Shown here in pieces: positions 15,131 through 22,859 of a stretch of 64,000 nt of DNA (position 1 is its first letter; each line of letters begins with the position of its first letter). The stretch is from Streptosporangiaceae bacterium NEAU-GS5. GTDB taxonomy: Bacteria > Actinomycetota > Actinomycetes > Streptosporangiales > Streptosporangiaceae. The position numbers and the translations under genes are program-made. The stretch lies in the NCBI GenBank assembly GCA_017592665.1, contig JAGFNW010000043.1, forward strand, positions 1 to 64,000. Reading direction: 5' to 3'. The notes under the pieces are model-generated. The model had not been told where the DNA came from. It worked only from the letters and a program-made list of their open reading frames with translations, and made no database searches.

Positions 15131-16576
15131 TCAGCGGCTGACCGGCCCGCACCACTGGGTCAGCGCCGCGTGCAGGGCCGCGGTGCGCCGGATGGGGTCG
15201 GCTTCGCCGGTCGTCCAGGCGATGTAGCCGTCGGGCCGTACGAGTGTCAAGGTCGCGGTCGCGGCGGCCGGAGCCACGACCGACACCCGATCGGCCCAGC
15301 CGTCGACGGACGCCTCGCCCAGGAGCACGAACCGTCCGCCGCGCAGCGCCTCGTAAAGGCGGGTGCCGTCGGCCATGAGCACATCGGACGCCCTGGTCCC
15401 GACCGTCTTTCCCGCGCCCGGCGGCCGCCGGTAGGCGATGCCGACGCCGGTGATCTGACCGGCCGCTTTCCGGGCGACGGCCGGGATCCGCAGCACGAGG
15501 CCGCCGATCCACCCGCGCAGAGCGCGCCCGAGCCTGGATTTGATCATCGCGAGGCGGATGATGGCGCCGCTGCTGGCGATCACCTCGCGCCCCACCGGGC
15601 GCCTTTCGGCGTCGTAGGAGTCCAGCAGCGTTTCGGGGGCGCCGCGGAAGACGGCCGCCAGCTTCCAGCCCAGGTTGGCCGCGTCCTGCAGACCGGTGTT
15701 CATGCCCTGGCCGCCGGCCGGAGAGTGGCAGTGCGCGGCGTCACCGACCAGGAACACCCGGCCGACACGGTATCGCGGGGCCTGCCGCTCGTCGCTGTGG
15801 AAGCGCGACATCCAGCGCGGGTCGCGCATGCCGAGGTCGGTGCCGAGTGCTCGCCGGGCGACCTCGGCTACCTCCTCCAGCGTCAGCGGCGCGTCGTCGG
15901 CCACCTGGTGGCGGCGGTCCCAGGCGAAGACGCGATACCAGCCGTCGCCGAACGGCGCGATGAACGCGAAGCCGTCGCCGACCCCGTTGACGGTCAAGGT
16001 CTGCGCCGGCTCCTCGGTGAGCCGTACGTCCGCCAGCATGATGGAGCGGAGCACCGACTTGCCGGGGAAGGGCAGGCCGAGTTCCTTGCGCACGGTGCTG
16101 CCGATGCCGTCGGCGCCCACCAGATAGGCGGCGCGGTGGGTGGTGACGGCGCCGTCCGGGCCTCGGACGTCGGCCGTGACTCCCCCGGCGTCCTGGCGCA
16201 GCGCGGTCACCTGAGCGTCGTACACGATCGTCGCGCCGGCGTCGACGGCGCGCTTCAGCAGGACCCGCTCGACGTTGTACTGCGGGGTGATCAGCAGGTA
16301 CGGAAACCGGCTCGGCAGCCGCGACAGATCGATGTGCATCCGCTCGAACAGCCGCAGGTCGGCGACCTTGGCCACGCCCATGGTGAGCAGCTCGTCGGCC
16401 AGCCCGCGGGCGTCGAGCTCCTCGAGGGTGCGGGCGTGCACGCCGAACGCGCGGGAGATGCTGGATTCCTCGCCGCCGCGCCGTTCGAGAACAGTGACGG
16501 AGACGCCCGCCTCGGCCAGATCTCCGGCGAGCAGCAGCCCGGTCGGGCCTGCTCCGACCACAAGAACATCCTTCAT
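15131..16576 (-). CDS. FAD-dependent monooxygenase (PHBH/PheA-type)
   Basis: 481 residues with the FAD motifs VLVVGAGPTGLLLAGDLAEAG, an internal YLVGADGIGSTVRKELG and FLVGDAAHCHSPAGGQG. A thioredoxin-like C-terminal part is typical of aromatic hydroxylases and polyketide-tailoring oxygenases. It should hydroxylate an aromatic or polyketide-like substrate using NAD(P)H and oxygen. The ATG has a strong GAGGAGG ribosome site. It is divergent from a TetR gene with shared operators, which points to substrate-inducible detoxification or drug inactivation (inference). Confidence 0.9.
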   Translation of the reverse strand: MKDVLVVGAGPTGLLLAGDLAEAGVSVTVLERRGGEESSISRAFGVHARTLEELDARGLADELLTMGVAKVADLRLFERMHIDLSRLPSRFPYLLITPQYNVERVLLKRAVDAGATIVYDAQVTALRQDAGGVTADVRGPDGAVTTHRAAYLVGADGIGSTVRKELGLPFPGKSVLRSIMLADVRLTEEPAQTLTVNGVGDGFAFIAPFGDGWYRVFAWDRRHQVADDAPLTLEEVAEVARRALGTDLGMRDPRWMSRFHSDERQAPRYRVGRVFLVGDAAHCHSPAGGQGMNTGLQDAANLGWKLAAVFRGAPETLLDSYDAERRPVGREVIASSGAIIRLAMIKSRLGRALRGWIGGLVLRIPAVARKAAGQITGVGIAYRRPPGAGKTVGTRASDVLMADGTRLYEALRGGRFVLLGEASVDGWADRVSVVAPAAATATLTLVRPDGYIAWTTGEADPIRRTAALHAALTQWCGPVSR

Positions 16577-16597
16577 TGCGACCTCCTCGACCGTTGG

Positions 16598-16680
16598 TCA
16601 ACACTTGTTGGCCAACACCTGATGACTATGACACCTCGGCATCGTCGCTTTGTCAACACTCGTTGGCCTACACTTGTTGA
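16598..16680. promoter_or_regulatory. Paired TetR operators between monooxygenase and tetR
   Basis: Two 21-bp near-identical sites begin at 16598 and 16653 (19 of 21 identical; 55 bp apart). Each has the form CAACACT-[TC]GTTGGCC-[AT]ACAC, built from the palindromes CAACACTTGTTG and TGTTGGCCAACA. The second continues into TACACT (16669-16674), a -10 box ending 7 nt before GTG 16682. One site covers each divergent promoter. Confidence 0.6.
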
Positions 16681-16681
16681 T

Positions 16682-17269
16682 GTGGACCAGAGAACACCCC
16701 TGCCCAAGCCCCGGCGCTCCGACGCCACCCGCGCGACGATCCTCCAGGCGGCGCGGCAGCGGTTCGCCATGGACGGCTATGAGCGCGCCACCATCCGGGC
16801 CATCGCCGCCGACGCCCGCATCGACCCGGCCATGGTGATGCGCTACTTCGAGAGCAAGGAGAAGCTGTTCTCCCTGGCGGTCGAGTTCGACCTGCGCCTC
16901 CCCGACCTGACCGCGGTCCCCCGCGACCAGGTGGGCGCCGCCATGGTGGGCCACTTCCTGGACATGTGGGAGGCCGACGACACGCTGCAGGTCCTCCTGC
17001 GGACGGGGGTCACCAACGACGCCGCGGCCGAACGCATGCGCTCGATCTTCGCGGCCCAGCTCGCGCCGATGATCGTCGAATTCACCGGCGAACCCGCCCT
17101 CGCCCCCAACCGGGCCGTCCTGGTGGGCTCCCAGGTGCTCGGCATGGCCTTGTGCCGATACATCCTCAAGCTCCCGCCCGCCGTCGCCATGTCCAGGGAG
17201 GAGATCGTCGGCTGGCTCGGCCCCACCCTCCAGCGCTACCTCACCGAGAAGGCGCTGTCGAGCCGATAG
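16682..17269 (+). CDS. TetR family transcriptional repressor
   Basis: 195 residues with an N-terminal helix-turn-helix (RATIRAIAADARIDPAMVMRYFESK at about 33-57) and a TetR_C-type ligand domain. GTG 16682 lies 7 nt after TACACT and has no ribosome site, so a leaderless start is likely; an upstream ATG would put the operator inside the gene. It probably represses itself and the divergent monooxygenase gene. Confidence 0.88.
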   Translation: MDQRTPLPKPRRSDATRATILQAARQRFAMDGYERATIRAIAADARIDPAMVMRYFESKEKLFSLAVEFDLRLPDLTAVPRDQVGAAMVGHFLDMWEADDTLQVLLRTGVTNDAAAERMRSIFAAQLAPMIVEFTGEPALAPNRAVLVGSQVLGMALCRYILKLPPAVAMSREEIVGWLGPTLQRYLTEKALSSR

Positions 17270-17294
17270 GACCTTGCGGGCGCGGGTGGCCGGT

Positions 17295-17300
17295 TAGTCT
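17295..17300 (+). promoter_or_regulatory. -10 element for leaderless beta-propeller gene
   Basis: TAGTCT ends 7 nt before GTG 17308; TTGCGG at 17274-17279 could be the -35 with a 15-nt spacer. No Shine-Dalgarno is seen. Confidence 0.4.
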
Positions 17301-17307
17301 CGATCGA

Positions 17308-18387
17308 GTGATCCGCTGGACAAGACCCCGCCTTGTGCGCTGGGGCTCGATCGCTGTGATCGCGCTCCTGGTCGTGGGGGGCGCGGCCTGGTGGTCTTAT
17401 CGGGAGTTACAACCCTGCGGGCGGCTCGACCTGCTGCTGAACAGCAGTGGGTGCGCGGCGGTCCGCACCGTGCCGTGGTTCACCGTGGGGACCAAAAGCC
17501 GGCCCGGCGTCGCCTTCACCCCGGACGGCAAGCGGCTGGCCATGGTCGGCATCGAGGTCGAGGAGGAGGCGCCGGAGCCCGAGGCGACCTCGGAGGCCTC
17601 GCGTCTTCCGCTGCAGCGCGCGGCGCTGGTGACCATCGACGTCTCCCGCGCCACGGTCGTGAACCGCGTGAACGACGGCGCCTACCAGCGCGGCCTGGCC
17701 GGCGCGTTCGGGGTCTCGTCTACGGGCCGATACGCGGCCGGGGTCTTCCTCGACCCCGGTTCTCTGCAGGAGGGGCAGACGGAGGGGCCCGATGCCAAGG
17801 GCTCGGGCCGGATTCGGGTGTGGCGCCTGGATGGGCGGCCAGGGGGCTGGCAGTCGCCGCAGATGACGCTGTCGCATCAGGCGCTGGTCCAGTTCTCCGC
17901 CGACGACGCCGTGCTGCGGGTCGACGACCGGTTCTTCGATGTCGGGTCGGGAAAACAGCTGAGCTCGGAGAGCGTGGGAAACGCACAGTTCTATCCCGGC
18001 TGGGGCACGGGAGACGGCGCTTTCAGCCCGGATCGGGGGGTGAAGGTGACATGGAATTACCGCACCGGGGTCGTGGCCGCGAGCGAGGCGGCCTCCGGAC
18101 GTGTCGTCCGCGAACTGCCCACCGCGTTGGATCCGGGGCAGGCGCAGACGGTCTCGTTCCGGTTCAGTCCATCCGGAAAGAGGCTGGCGATGAGGGCGAC
18201 CCTGTACGGCGGCGACGTCATGCTGCAAGGCTGGGAGGTCGGATCGGGCCGCCGGATCCTGAGCCTCACGTCCTCCATGCTGGGCATCGAGACCGCGTGG
18301 TCCCCCGACGAGAAAACGCTGGCGGTGTCCACCTCGGGCATGACCCAGCGGACCGGAGAGGGCGTGGCGCTGTTCCATCTCCCGTGA
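17308..18387 (+). CDS. Membrane-anchored WD40-like beta-propeller protein
   Basis: 359 residues: a short basic head, one membrane span (about residues 11-30), then a repeated pattern of VAFTPDGKRLAMVG, FRFSPSGKRLAMRA and AWSPDEKTLAVST, which is the blade signature of WD40/PD40 propellers. An acidic proline-rich insert (EVEEEAPEPEATSE) interrupts the first blade. Propellers of this kind usually bind proteins or glycans outside the cell. No enzymatic residues are evident, and the neighbours give no functional hint. Confidence 0.72.
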   Translation: MIRWTRPRLVRWGSIAVIALLVVGGAAWWSYRELQPCGRLDLLLNSSGCAAVRTVPWFTVGTKSRPGVAFTPDGKRLAMVGIEVEEEAPEPEATSEASRLPLQRAALVTIDVSRATVVNRVNDGAYQRGLAGAFGVSSTGRYAAGVFLDPGSLQEGQTEGPDAKGSGRIRVWRLDGRPGGWQSPQMTLSHQALVQFSADDAVLRVDDRFFDVGSGKQLSSESVGNAQFYPGWGTGDGAFSPDRGVKVTWNYRTGVVAASEAASGRVVRELPTALDPGQAQTVSFRFSPSGKRLAMRATLYGGDVMLQGWEVGSGRRILSLTSSMLGIETAWSPDEKTLAVSTSGMTQRTGEGVALFHLP

Positions 18388-18403
18388 AGGAGCTCGTACG
18401 GGA

Positions 18404-19171
18404 TCAGAAGACGGTGTAGCCGCCGTCGACCACCAGGATCGAACCCGTGATGAAGCTCGCGGCGTCACTGGCCAGGAACACCACGCTCGGCGCGATCTCC
18501 TCGGGCAGCGCGTACCTCTGCTGCGGCACGTCCTCGATCCAGTAGCGCCGCAGCTCAGGCCGGTCGACCGGAGCCATGTCGGTCTTGACGTAGCCGGGGG
18601 CCACGGCGTTGACGCGGATGCCCACCGGCGCCCACTCCGCGGCGAGGGACTTGGTCAGATGGTGCACCGCGGCCTTGGAGGCGTTGTAGGCGGGCTGCCA
18701 CTGCGGCCGATTTACGATCAGTCCGGACATCGATCCGATATTGACGACCGACCCTCCACCCGCCTCCGCCATGTGCCGGCCGGCGGCCAGACTGCACTTC
18801 CACAACGCGCGGACGTTGAGATCGAAGACGGTGGACCACTCAGGATCGGTGACGTTCCATGACTCGTTGTGGAAGCACGCTCCCGCGTTGTTGACCAGAA
18901 TGTCCAGGCCACCGAGCGCCTCTATGGCTCGCCGGGTCATCTGGTCGACCTGGCCGTCGTCGGTGATGTCAGCGGTGAGCGGCACCATTTCCAACCCCTG
19001 CGCGGCGGCCTCGCCTACCGCGGAGGCGTTGCGCTCCGCGTCCCGCCCGCAGATGGCCACCATCGCGCCGGCCTCGGCGAGCGCGACCGCGAAGGCCTTG
19101 CCCAGGCCTCGATTTCCCCCGGTGACCAGCGCCTTCTTCCCCTTGAGCGAGAAGCGTGCGAGCACGGTCAT
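18404..19171 (-). CDS. SDR family oxidoreductase
   Basis: 255 residues with TGGNRGLGKA (cofactor loop), NNAG, the catalytic YNASK and a C-terminal VFLASDAASFITGSILVVDGG. The length and motifs are those of classical SDRs such as 3-ketoacyl-ACP or polyol dehydrogenases. It stands alone, convergent with the propeller gene by 16 nt. Upstream is only a GGTGGTGG-rich stretch as a weak ribosome site. The substrate is unknown. Confidence 0.92.
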   Translation of the reverse strand: MTVLARFSLKGKKALVTGGNRGLGKAFAVALAEAGAMVAICGRDAERNASAVGEAAAQGLEMVPLTADITDDGQVDQMTRRAIEALGGLDILVNNAGACFHNESWNVTDPEWSTVFDLNVRALWKCSLAAGRHMAEAGGGSVVNIGSMSGLIVNRPQWQPAYNASKAAVHHLTKSLAAEWAPVGIRVNAVAPGYVKTDMAPVDRPELRRYWIEDVPQQRYALPEEIAPSVVFLASDAASFITGSILVVDGGYTVF

Positions 19172-19206
19172 GCCACCACCACCATCATCTGAGAACGTCC
19201 GAGTCC

Positions 19207-19524
19207 TGATCAGGATTCAGCGCCCGCTCCACCGCGTCCAGGGATCACGCGGTCGCATGGATGCGGAACGACGTCGAGCTGCACGCCCGAGTTCAGCTGT
19301 GGCACTGCCACTACCGGAACAATACGAACGTGCCTGAGCAGGCCTGGCGCATATAATTCGTCGAGCAGTACAAATCCGGGCCCCAGGGCACCCGCGCCAA
19401 CATCAACAGCCGGCAGTGCCTGGACGTACGCGACGACGACGATGGCGACGGCACGGCCATCCAGCAGTCTCGCTGCAAAGGCGTCTACGCCCAGCAGTTC
19501 CACAGCTTCGCATTCTCCGACTGA
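19207..19524 (+). pseudogene. Ricin-type lectin domain remnant with in-frame stop
   Basis: One frame reads VQLWHCHYRNNTNVPEQAW, then RI, a TAA stop at 19354-19356, then FVEQYKSGP, NINSRQCLDVRDDDDGDGTA and IQQSRCKGVYAQQFHSFAF before TGA 19522-19524. The QLWHC / QCLDV.D...GTAIQQ..C pattern is a ricin B (RICIN) carbohydrate-binding repeat. No start or ribosome site is visible and the single stop splits the fold, so this is a pseudogene or the tail of a lost gene. Two small secreted protein genes follow. Apart from this remnant, 19172-19687 holds nothing else I can support. Confidence 0.65.
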
Positions 19525-19687
19525 CCCCGGATCAGGAGCGGACATCGAGGCTAGGATCCAGGTCCTATATTCCCCGCCGCCCCCCACCAGCCTCCCAGCC
19601 CAAGGATCCTGCCCGGGCACGACGATTTCCCGCAGTACGACGGCGACGCTTGAAAGCATGAAACCGCGGCCGAGTAAGGAGAAACTC

Positions 19688-20179
19688 ATGCGTCGCACTG
19701 CCGTCGTCGCCCGATTCACCGCCCGATTCACCGCCGTCTGCGCCGCCGTCGCCCTGGCCCCTCTCGCGGCTCCCACAGTCGCGGGCGCGTCCACCGCGCC
19801 CGCGCCGAATTTCCTTTTCGACGAATTATGGGGCCCGGCCTGGTCGTCCAATCATCTCGCCAAGGCCGGCGGTTGGCGGACCACCACGACCAAGGGGAAC
19901 ACGGTCGATTGGCACGTCACCGGAAAGGTGTGGGATCTCGACCCCGGCGGCAATTGTGCGATCGTGGAATTCCGCAGCGTCCTGCGGCCGCTCACGAAGA
20001 AGCCGGGCCCGAGCAAGTCGTTCAAGCAGTGCGGAAAGGGTTCCAAGAAAATCGACTTCCAGGTCCATGACGGAACCGTCCTCATGGCGAAAGTCTGCCA
20101 GGTAAGCGAGCACGGCACCCGTCTCATCAAGTGCGAGGAGGCCATCGGCGTCACCGTCGCAGCCGAGTTCAAGCAATAG
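19688..20179 (+). CDS. Small secreted protein of unknown function
   Basis: 163 residues beginning MRRTAVVARF with a signal peptide that ends near AGAST. The ATG follows AAGGAGAAACTC, a strong ribosome site. The mature protein is basic and has three cysteines (NCAIV, QCGKG, VCQVS, with a further KCEEA), suggesting disulfides. The codon use is more AT-rich than the neighbouring genes, consistent with transfer. No domain is recognised. It sits in the decayed island between the lectin remnant and the tRNA-Ala. Confidence 0.65.
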   Translation: MRRTAVVARFTARFTAVCAAVALAPLAAPTVAGASTAPAPNFLFDELWGPAWSSNHLAKAGGWRTTTTKGNTVDWHVTGKVWDLDPGGNCAIVEFRSVLRPLTKKPGPSKSFKQCGKGSKKIDFQVHDGTVLMAKVCQVSEHGTRLIKCEEAIGVTVAAEFKQ

Positions 20180-20500
20180 CCGCCCGGCGTCCGGCGGAAA
20201 CCGACTGGCGGGGGTGGCGTGGAACGGCGTGTCACACCTGACGGGTGACGCCGTTCGCGGAAGACCAGCACGGCCCTTCACAGCTTCGCTGGGAGCGGCC
20301 TGGGGATGTGATCGACCTCGGCGGTGTCAGGCGCGGACAACACGTCCGCGCTCACCGTCGGGTTGTGGCCTCCAGTGGCAGCGGAGCGTTCGTGGTCTCA
20401 CCCGATGCGATCCACGCCGAAGCGGCGCTGTCGGTGACAGTGCCGCTCGTGATGCGCGGGCCCAGCTCGCCGCCGGCCGGCTGGCGTCGGCCGCCGCGGC
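20180..20500. other. Intergenic region with a hairpin element
   Basis: No gene is supported here: short open frames lack ribosome sites and recognisable domains. The one clear structure is a 12-bp stem, AGCGGCGCTGTC, 3-nt loop, GACAGTGCCGCT (20421-20447, one G-T pair). A second, related copy lies downstream of the tRNA-Ala at 21691-21717. Confidence 0.5.
20421..20452. repeat. Hairpin element, copy 1
   Basis: A 32-nt sequence matching 27 of 32 positions with 21691-21722. It folds into a 12-bp stem. There is no T-run on either side. It lies just downstream of the minus-strand gene ending at 20501 and could be that gene's terminator. Confidence 0.55.
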
Positions 20501-20806
20501 TTACGGGCGCTGGACGTTGTTGGGATTGAAGTTGACCGGCCCCGTTCCGGAATTGAAGCCGATATTCATGCCGTTGGACCTGTAGAAGAAAATCATCCAC
20601 CCGGTCGGATAAAAATTCAGACATGCGTAGCGATAGCGGGGCTCGTCGTAGGGGTCGAATTCGTACCAGCCGCCGCCACTGTTCAGGCAGCCGTCACGGA
20701 CATTGCTGAGCGGGCTCGCCGACGCCGGCGTGGCGGTCACTGCCAGCGCGCCGCCCGTCATCGCAGCGGCAAGGCCGGCGGCGGCGATCCATCGCTTGAC
20801 GGTCAT
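20501..20806 (-). CDS. Small secreted protein of unknown function
   Basis: 101 residues: signal peptide ending near PASASP, then a short mature part with two cysteines (DGCLNSGG and YACLNFYPTG) and many aromatic residues (YEFDPYDEPRYRYA, WMIFFYRS). A weak AAGGGAA site lies upstream of the ATG. The Asn-rich end FNSGTGPVNFNPNN is unusual for a GC-rich genome. No family is recognised. Similar small Cys-paired exported proteins are common in this order, but a role cannot be given. Confidence 0.65.
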   Translation of the reverse strand: MTVKRWIAAAGLAAAMTGGALAVTATPASASPLSNVRDGCLNSGGGWYEFDPYDEPRYRYACLNFYPTGWMIFFYRSNGMNIGFNSGTGPVNFNPNNVQRP

Positions 20807-21079
20807 CTTTCGGGATTCCCTTCTTGAAAGCCAGGTGTGTCCTCCTAACCAGGGTGCGTTCCATTCCGTGACAGCCCGGAGCGGGCTGATTCAAGACAAT
20901 GGCGACCAGTGGAGAGCACGGCAGCCGCCATTGGTTAGGGAGGCGAAGACCGGCCATGCCTCATTGCGGCTGATGGGCCTCAATACGGAACCGCAACAGG
21001 TCACGGCATGATCGACAGCCGGCGGAGTCTGGTCCTGGCTCTGCACGGGTTCTCCGGCTGCCGCGGCGACCAGGCCGGG

Positions 21080-21199
21080 CCAAAACCGGGTTGCCGCCTC
21101 GTTGGCATGGTCAAAACTCAACCGCCACTGGCCTGGATGCCTGCGCAAAACCTGCAGGGCGGCTGTCCGGCCCACGCCGCGACGACGGTAGCGGCACAA
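21080..21199 (-). pseudogene. GNAT acetyltransferase C-terminal remnant
   Basis: The minus strand reads CRYRRRGVGRTAALQVLRRH, then PGQWRLSFDHANEAATRFW. The Q/RxxGxG/A acetyl-CoA loop (RRRGVGRTA) and the N..A..FW end are characteristic of GNAT acetyltransferases. The N-terminal half is absent and the frame runs on into unrelated sequence, so this is a fragment. Apart from this and the PIN fragment, nothing coding is supported between 20807 and 21782. Confidence 0.55.
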
Positions 21200-21433
21200 G
21201 ATCGAGAGCGGCTGCTCCCCTCATCGTCGAGACCCGCGCGGGTTCGGCGGAACTACGAGCAGCTGATGGGCACGCCGGCGCCGATGTTTCGCCAGGCTCG
21301 TGCCACGGTTGCAGGCCGCCGAGCGATGACCCCATCCGCCGCTTCGCCGTCACCCACCTGGACACCGCCGCCCGCGATCACCATGGCCTTCCCGCAGAGT
21401 TGCCTGACGTGCCTTGAAGCTAGCCCGTCGCGT

Positions 21434-21619
21434 CTAAAGGTCGCGTGACAGCTCGCTTCTGGCCGCCGTCGCGGCGATCATCAAGTCGGCGGTCCGATTT
21501 CGTGGCTGCCGACCCTGTGTGTACACCACGGCGCAGATCTGACCGAACATGCGGGCCGCCTCGGCGTCATACGGCAGCGGGTCACCGAAAGCCGCCTCGG
21601 CGTGCTGCGGCACCGCCAC
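21434..21619 (-). pseudogene. PIN-domain (VapC-like toxin) C-terminal remnant
   Basis: The minus strand gives FGDPLPYDAEAARMFGQICA, VVYTQGRQPRNRTADLMIAA and TAARSEL, then stops. TADLMIAATA carries the conserved third acidic residue of VapC PIN nucleases, and LPYDAEAA.MFG is the usual preceding helix. The normal end (LPLYTRNPDDF) is missing, as is the N-terminal half with the first catalytic Asp, and no antitoxin gene is adjacent. It is a dead toxin fragment. Confidence 0.6.
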
Positions 21620-21681
21620 CCGTCCTGCACGCTTGACCGGATCATCTGCGCGGGGCGCCTGCGAGACAGTGGCGTCCGGTA

Positions 21682-21717
21682 GAACGCAAAAGCGGCGCCG
21701 TCACTGACAGCGCCGCT
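21682..21717 (-). terminator. Intrinsic terminator of tRNA-Ala
   Basis: On the minus strand AGCGGCGCTGTC, loop AGT, GACGGCGCCGCT (21717-21691) is followed by TTTTGCGTT. It begins 66 nt after the 3' end of the tRNA and is the clearest Rho-independent terminator in the window. Confidence 0.7.
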
Positions 21718-21722
21718 CATGA
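21691..21722. repeat. Hairpin element, copy 2
   Basis: Second copy of the 32-nt hairpin element at 20421-20452 (27 of 32 identical). The two copies bracket 1.2 kb that holds the GNAT and PIN remnants and a small secreted protein gene. Confidence 0.55.
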
Positions 21723-21782
21723 AAATGGCCGCCCTACTTGCCACCGCGCTCGACGACGGGTGTTGAAGTAAGGAACCGTGGG

Positions 21783-21855
21783 TGGAGCTAAGGGGATTCG
21801 AACCCCTGACCCCCTCCATGCCATGGAGGTGCGCTACCAGCTGCGCTATAGCCCC
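21783..21855 (-). tRNA. tRNA-Ala (anticodon GGC)
   Basis: The minus strand folds as a full cloverleaf: acceptor GGGGCTA / TAGCTCC with discriminator A, D arm GCGCAGCTGGTAGCGC, anticodon stem CCTCC / GGAGG around loop ATGGCAT (anticodon GGC), and T arm AGGGGTTCGAATCCCCT. CCA is not encoded. It reads GCC codons. A terminator lies downstream at 21682-21717. Confidence 0.96.
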
Positions 21856-21932
21856 TTGCGGAGTTGAGTGTACAGGTCCCGTGGAGTGGCTGGGTAACTC
21901 ATGTCACGCCTCGGAGGGTGTGCTACGTCTAG

Positions 21933-22859
21933 ATGCATATGATCCCTGATGCGTTCAACGAGCACCGCGACCTGCTGGTCGGAGTGGCCTACCGGATTCT
22001 CGGCAGCGTGGCGGACGCCGAGGACGTGGTCCAGGAGGCCTGGCTGCGCTGGTCGGAAGTGGATCAGGCGCGCGTGGAGGCCCCCCGGGCGTACCTGGTG
22101 AAGACCACCACCAACCTGGCGATCGACCGGTTGCGGCGGTTGAAGGCGCGGCGCGAGGCCTATGTGGGGCCGTGGCTGCCGGAGCCGATGGCGACCGCGC
22201 CGGATGTGGCCGAGCACGCGGAGCTGGCCGACAGCGTGGAGCTGGCGCTGCTGGTGGTGCTGGAGACGTTGTCGCCGCTGGAGCGGGCCGTGTTCGTGCT
22301 GCGGGAGGCATTCGGGTTCGCGTACGCGGAGATCGCCGAGAGCCTGGGGCGGAGCGAGCCGGCGGTGCGGCAGCTATCGAAACGGGCGCGTGAGCACGTC
22401 CAGGATCGCAAGCCGCGGTTCGACGTGGATCGGCAGGAGCGCCGGCTGGTCACCGAGCGGTTCATCGGGGCGGCGGCGGGCGGCGATCTGGACGCGTTGA
22501 TGGAGCTGCTGGCCGAGGATGTGACGCTGGTCGCCGACAGCGGCGGCAAGGCCAGGGCGCCGCTTCGGGTGCTGGCCGGGCGGGAGAACGTGGGCCGCTT
22601 CATGGCGGCGATCGCCACGCCGGAGGCGAGCGTGCGGTTCCTGCGGTCGATCGGCGTGCCGGAGACGGCGCCGACCGACATGGAGATCATGGACGTGAAC
22701 GCGGGTCCCGCGCTGGTGCTCACGTCGGGCGGCCGGGTGCTCTCGATCGCGTCACTGGTGATCACCGATGGGCGGATCGAGACCGTCTACCTCTTCGCGA
22801 ACCCCGACAAGATTGCGCATTTCTTGCCGGGTTCACGAACAGAGGAAGACGGGCTCTAA
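21933..22859 (+). CDS. ECF41-like RNA polymerase sigma factor (SigJ type)
   Basis: 308 residues: sigma region 2 (HRDLLVGVAYRILGSVADAED), region 4 (LSPLERAVFVLREAFGFAYA, ESLGRSEPAVRQLSKRARE) and a C-terminal SnoaL-like extension with NPDKIAHF near the end. In this family the extension senses or controls activity, and the usual partner is a carboxymuconolactone decarboxylase/AhpD protein. No such gene is adjacent; the nearest AhpD-like gene is 21 kb away. ATG 21933 or 21939 are both possible, and GGAGGG is rather far upstream. The 3' end overlaps the GH127 gene by 4 nt. Confidence 0.92.
   Translation: MHMIPDAFNEHRDLLVGVAYRILGSVADAEDVVQEAWLRWSEVDQARVEAPRAYLVKTTTNLAIDRLRRLKARREAYVGPWLPEPMATAPDVAEHAELADSVELALLVVLETLSPLERAVFVLREAFGFAYAEIAESLGRSEPAVRQLSKRAREHVQDRKPRFDVDRQERRLVTERFIGAAAGGDLDALMELLAEDVTLVADSGGKARAPLRVLAGRENVGRFMAAIATPEASVRFLRSIGVPETAPTDMEIMDVNAGPALVLTSGGRVLSIASLVITDGRIETVYLFANPDKIAHFLPGSRTEEDGL

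Noticed and set aside
15170-16681. In-frame plus-strand extension upstream of the TetR gene at 16682
   Set aside because: It runs antisense to the monooxygenase gene and would place both operators inside coding sequence; the TetR fold begins only after 16682.
20245-20529. A 94-codon plus-strand frame in the decayed island
   Set aside because: No ribosome site, no domain, and it runs through the hairpin element and the 3' end of the opposite secreted-protein gene.
21481-21819. A minus-strand frame starting MEGVRGSNPLSST
   Set aside because: Its N-terminus is translated tRNA-Ala sequence, a common artefact, and it continues out of frame with the PIN fragment.
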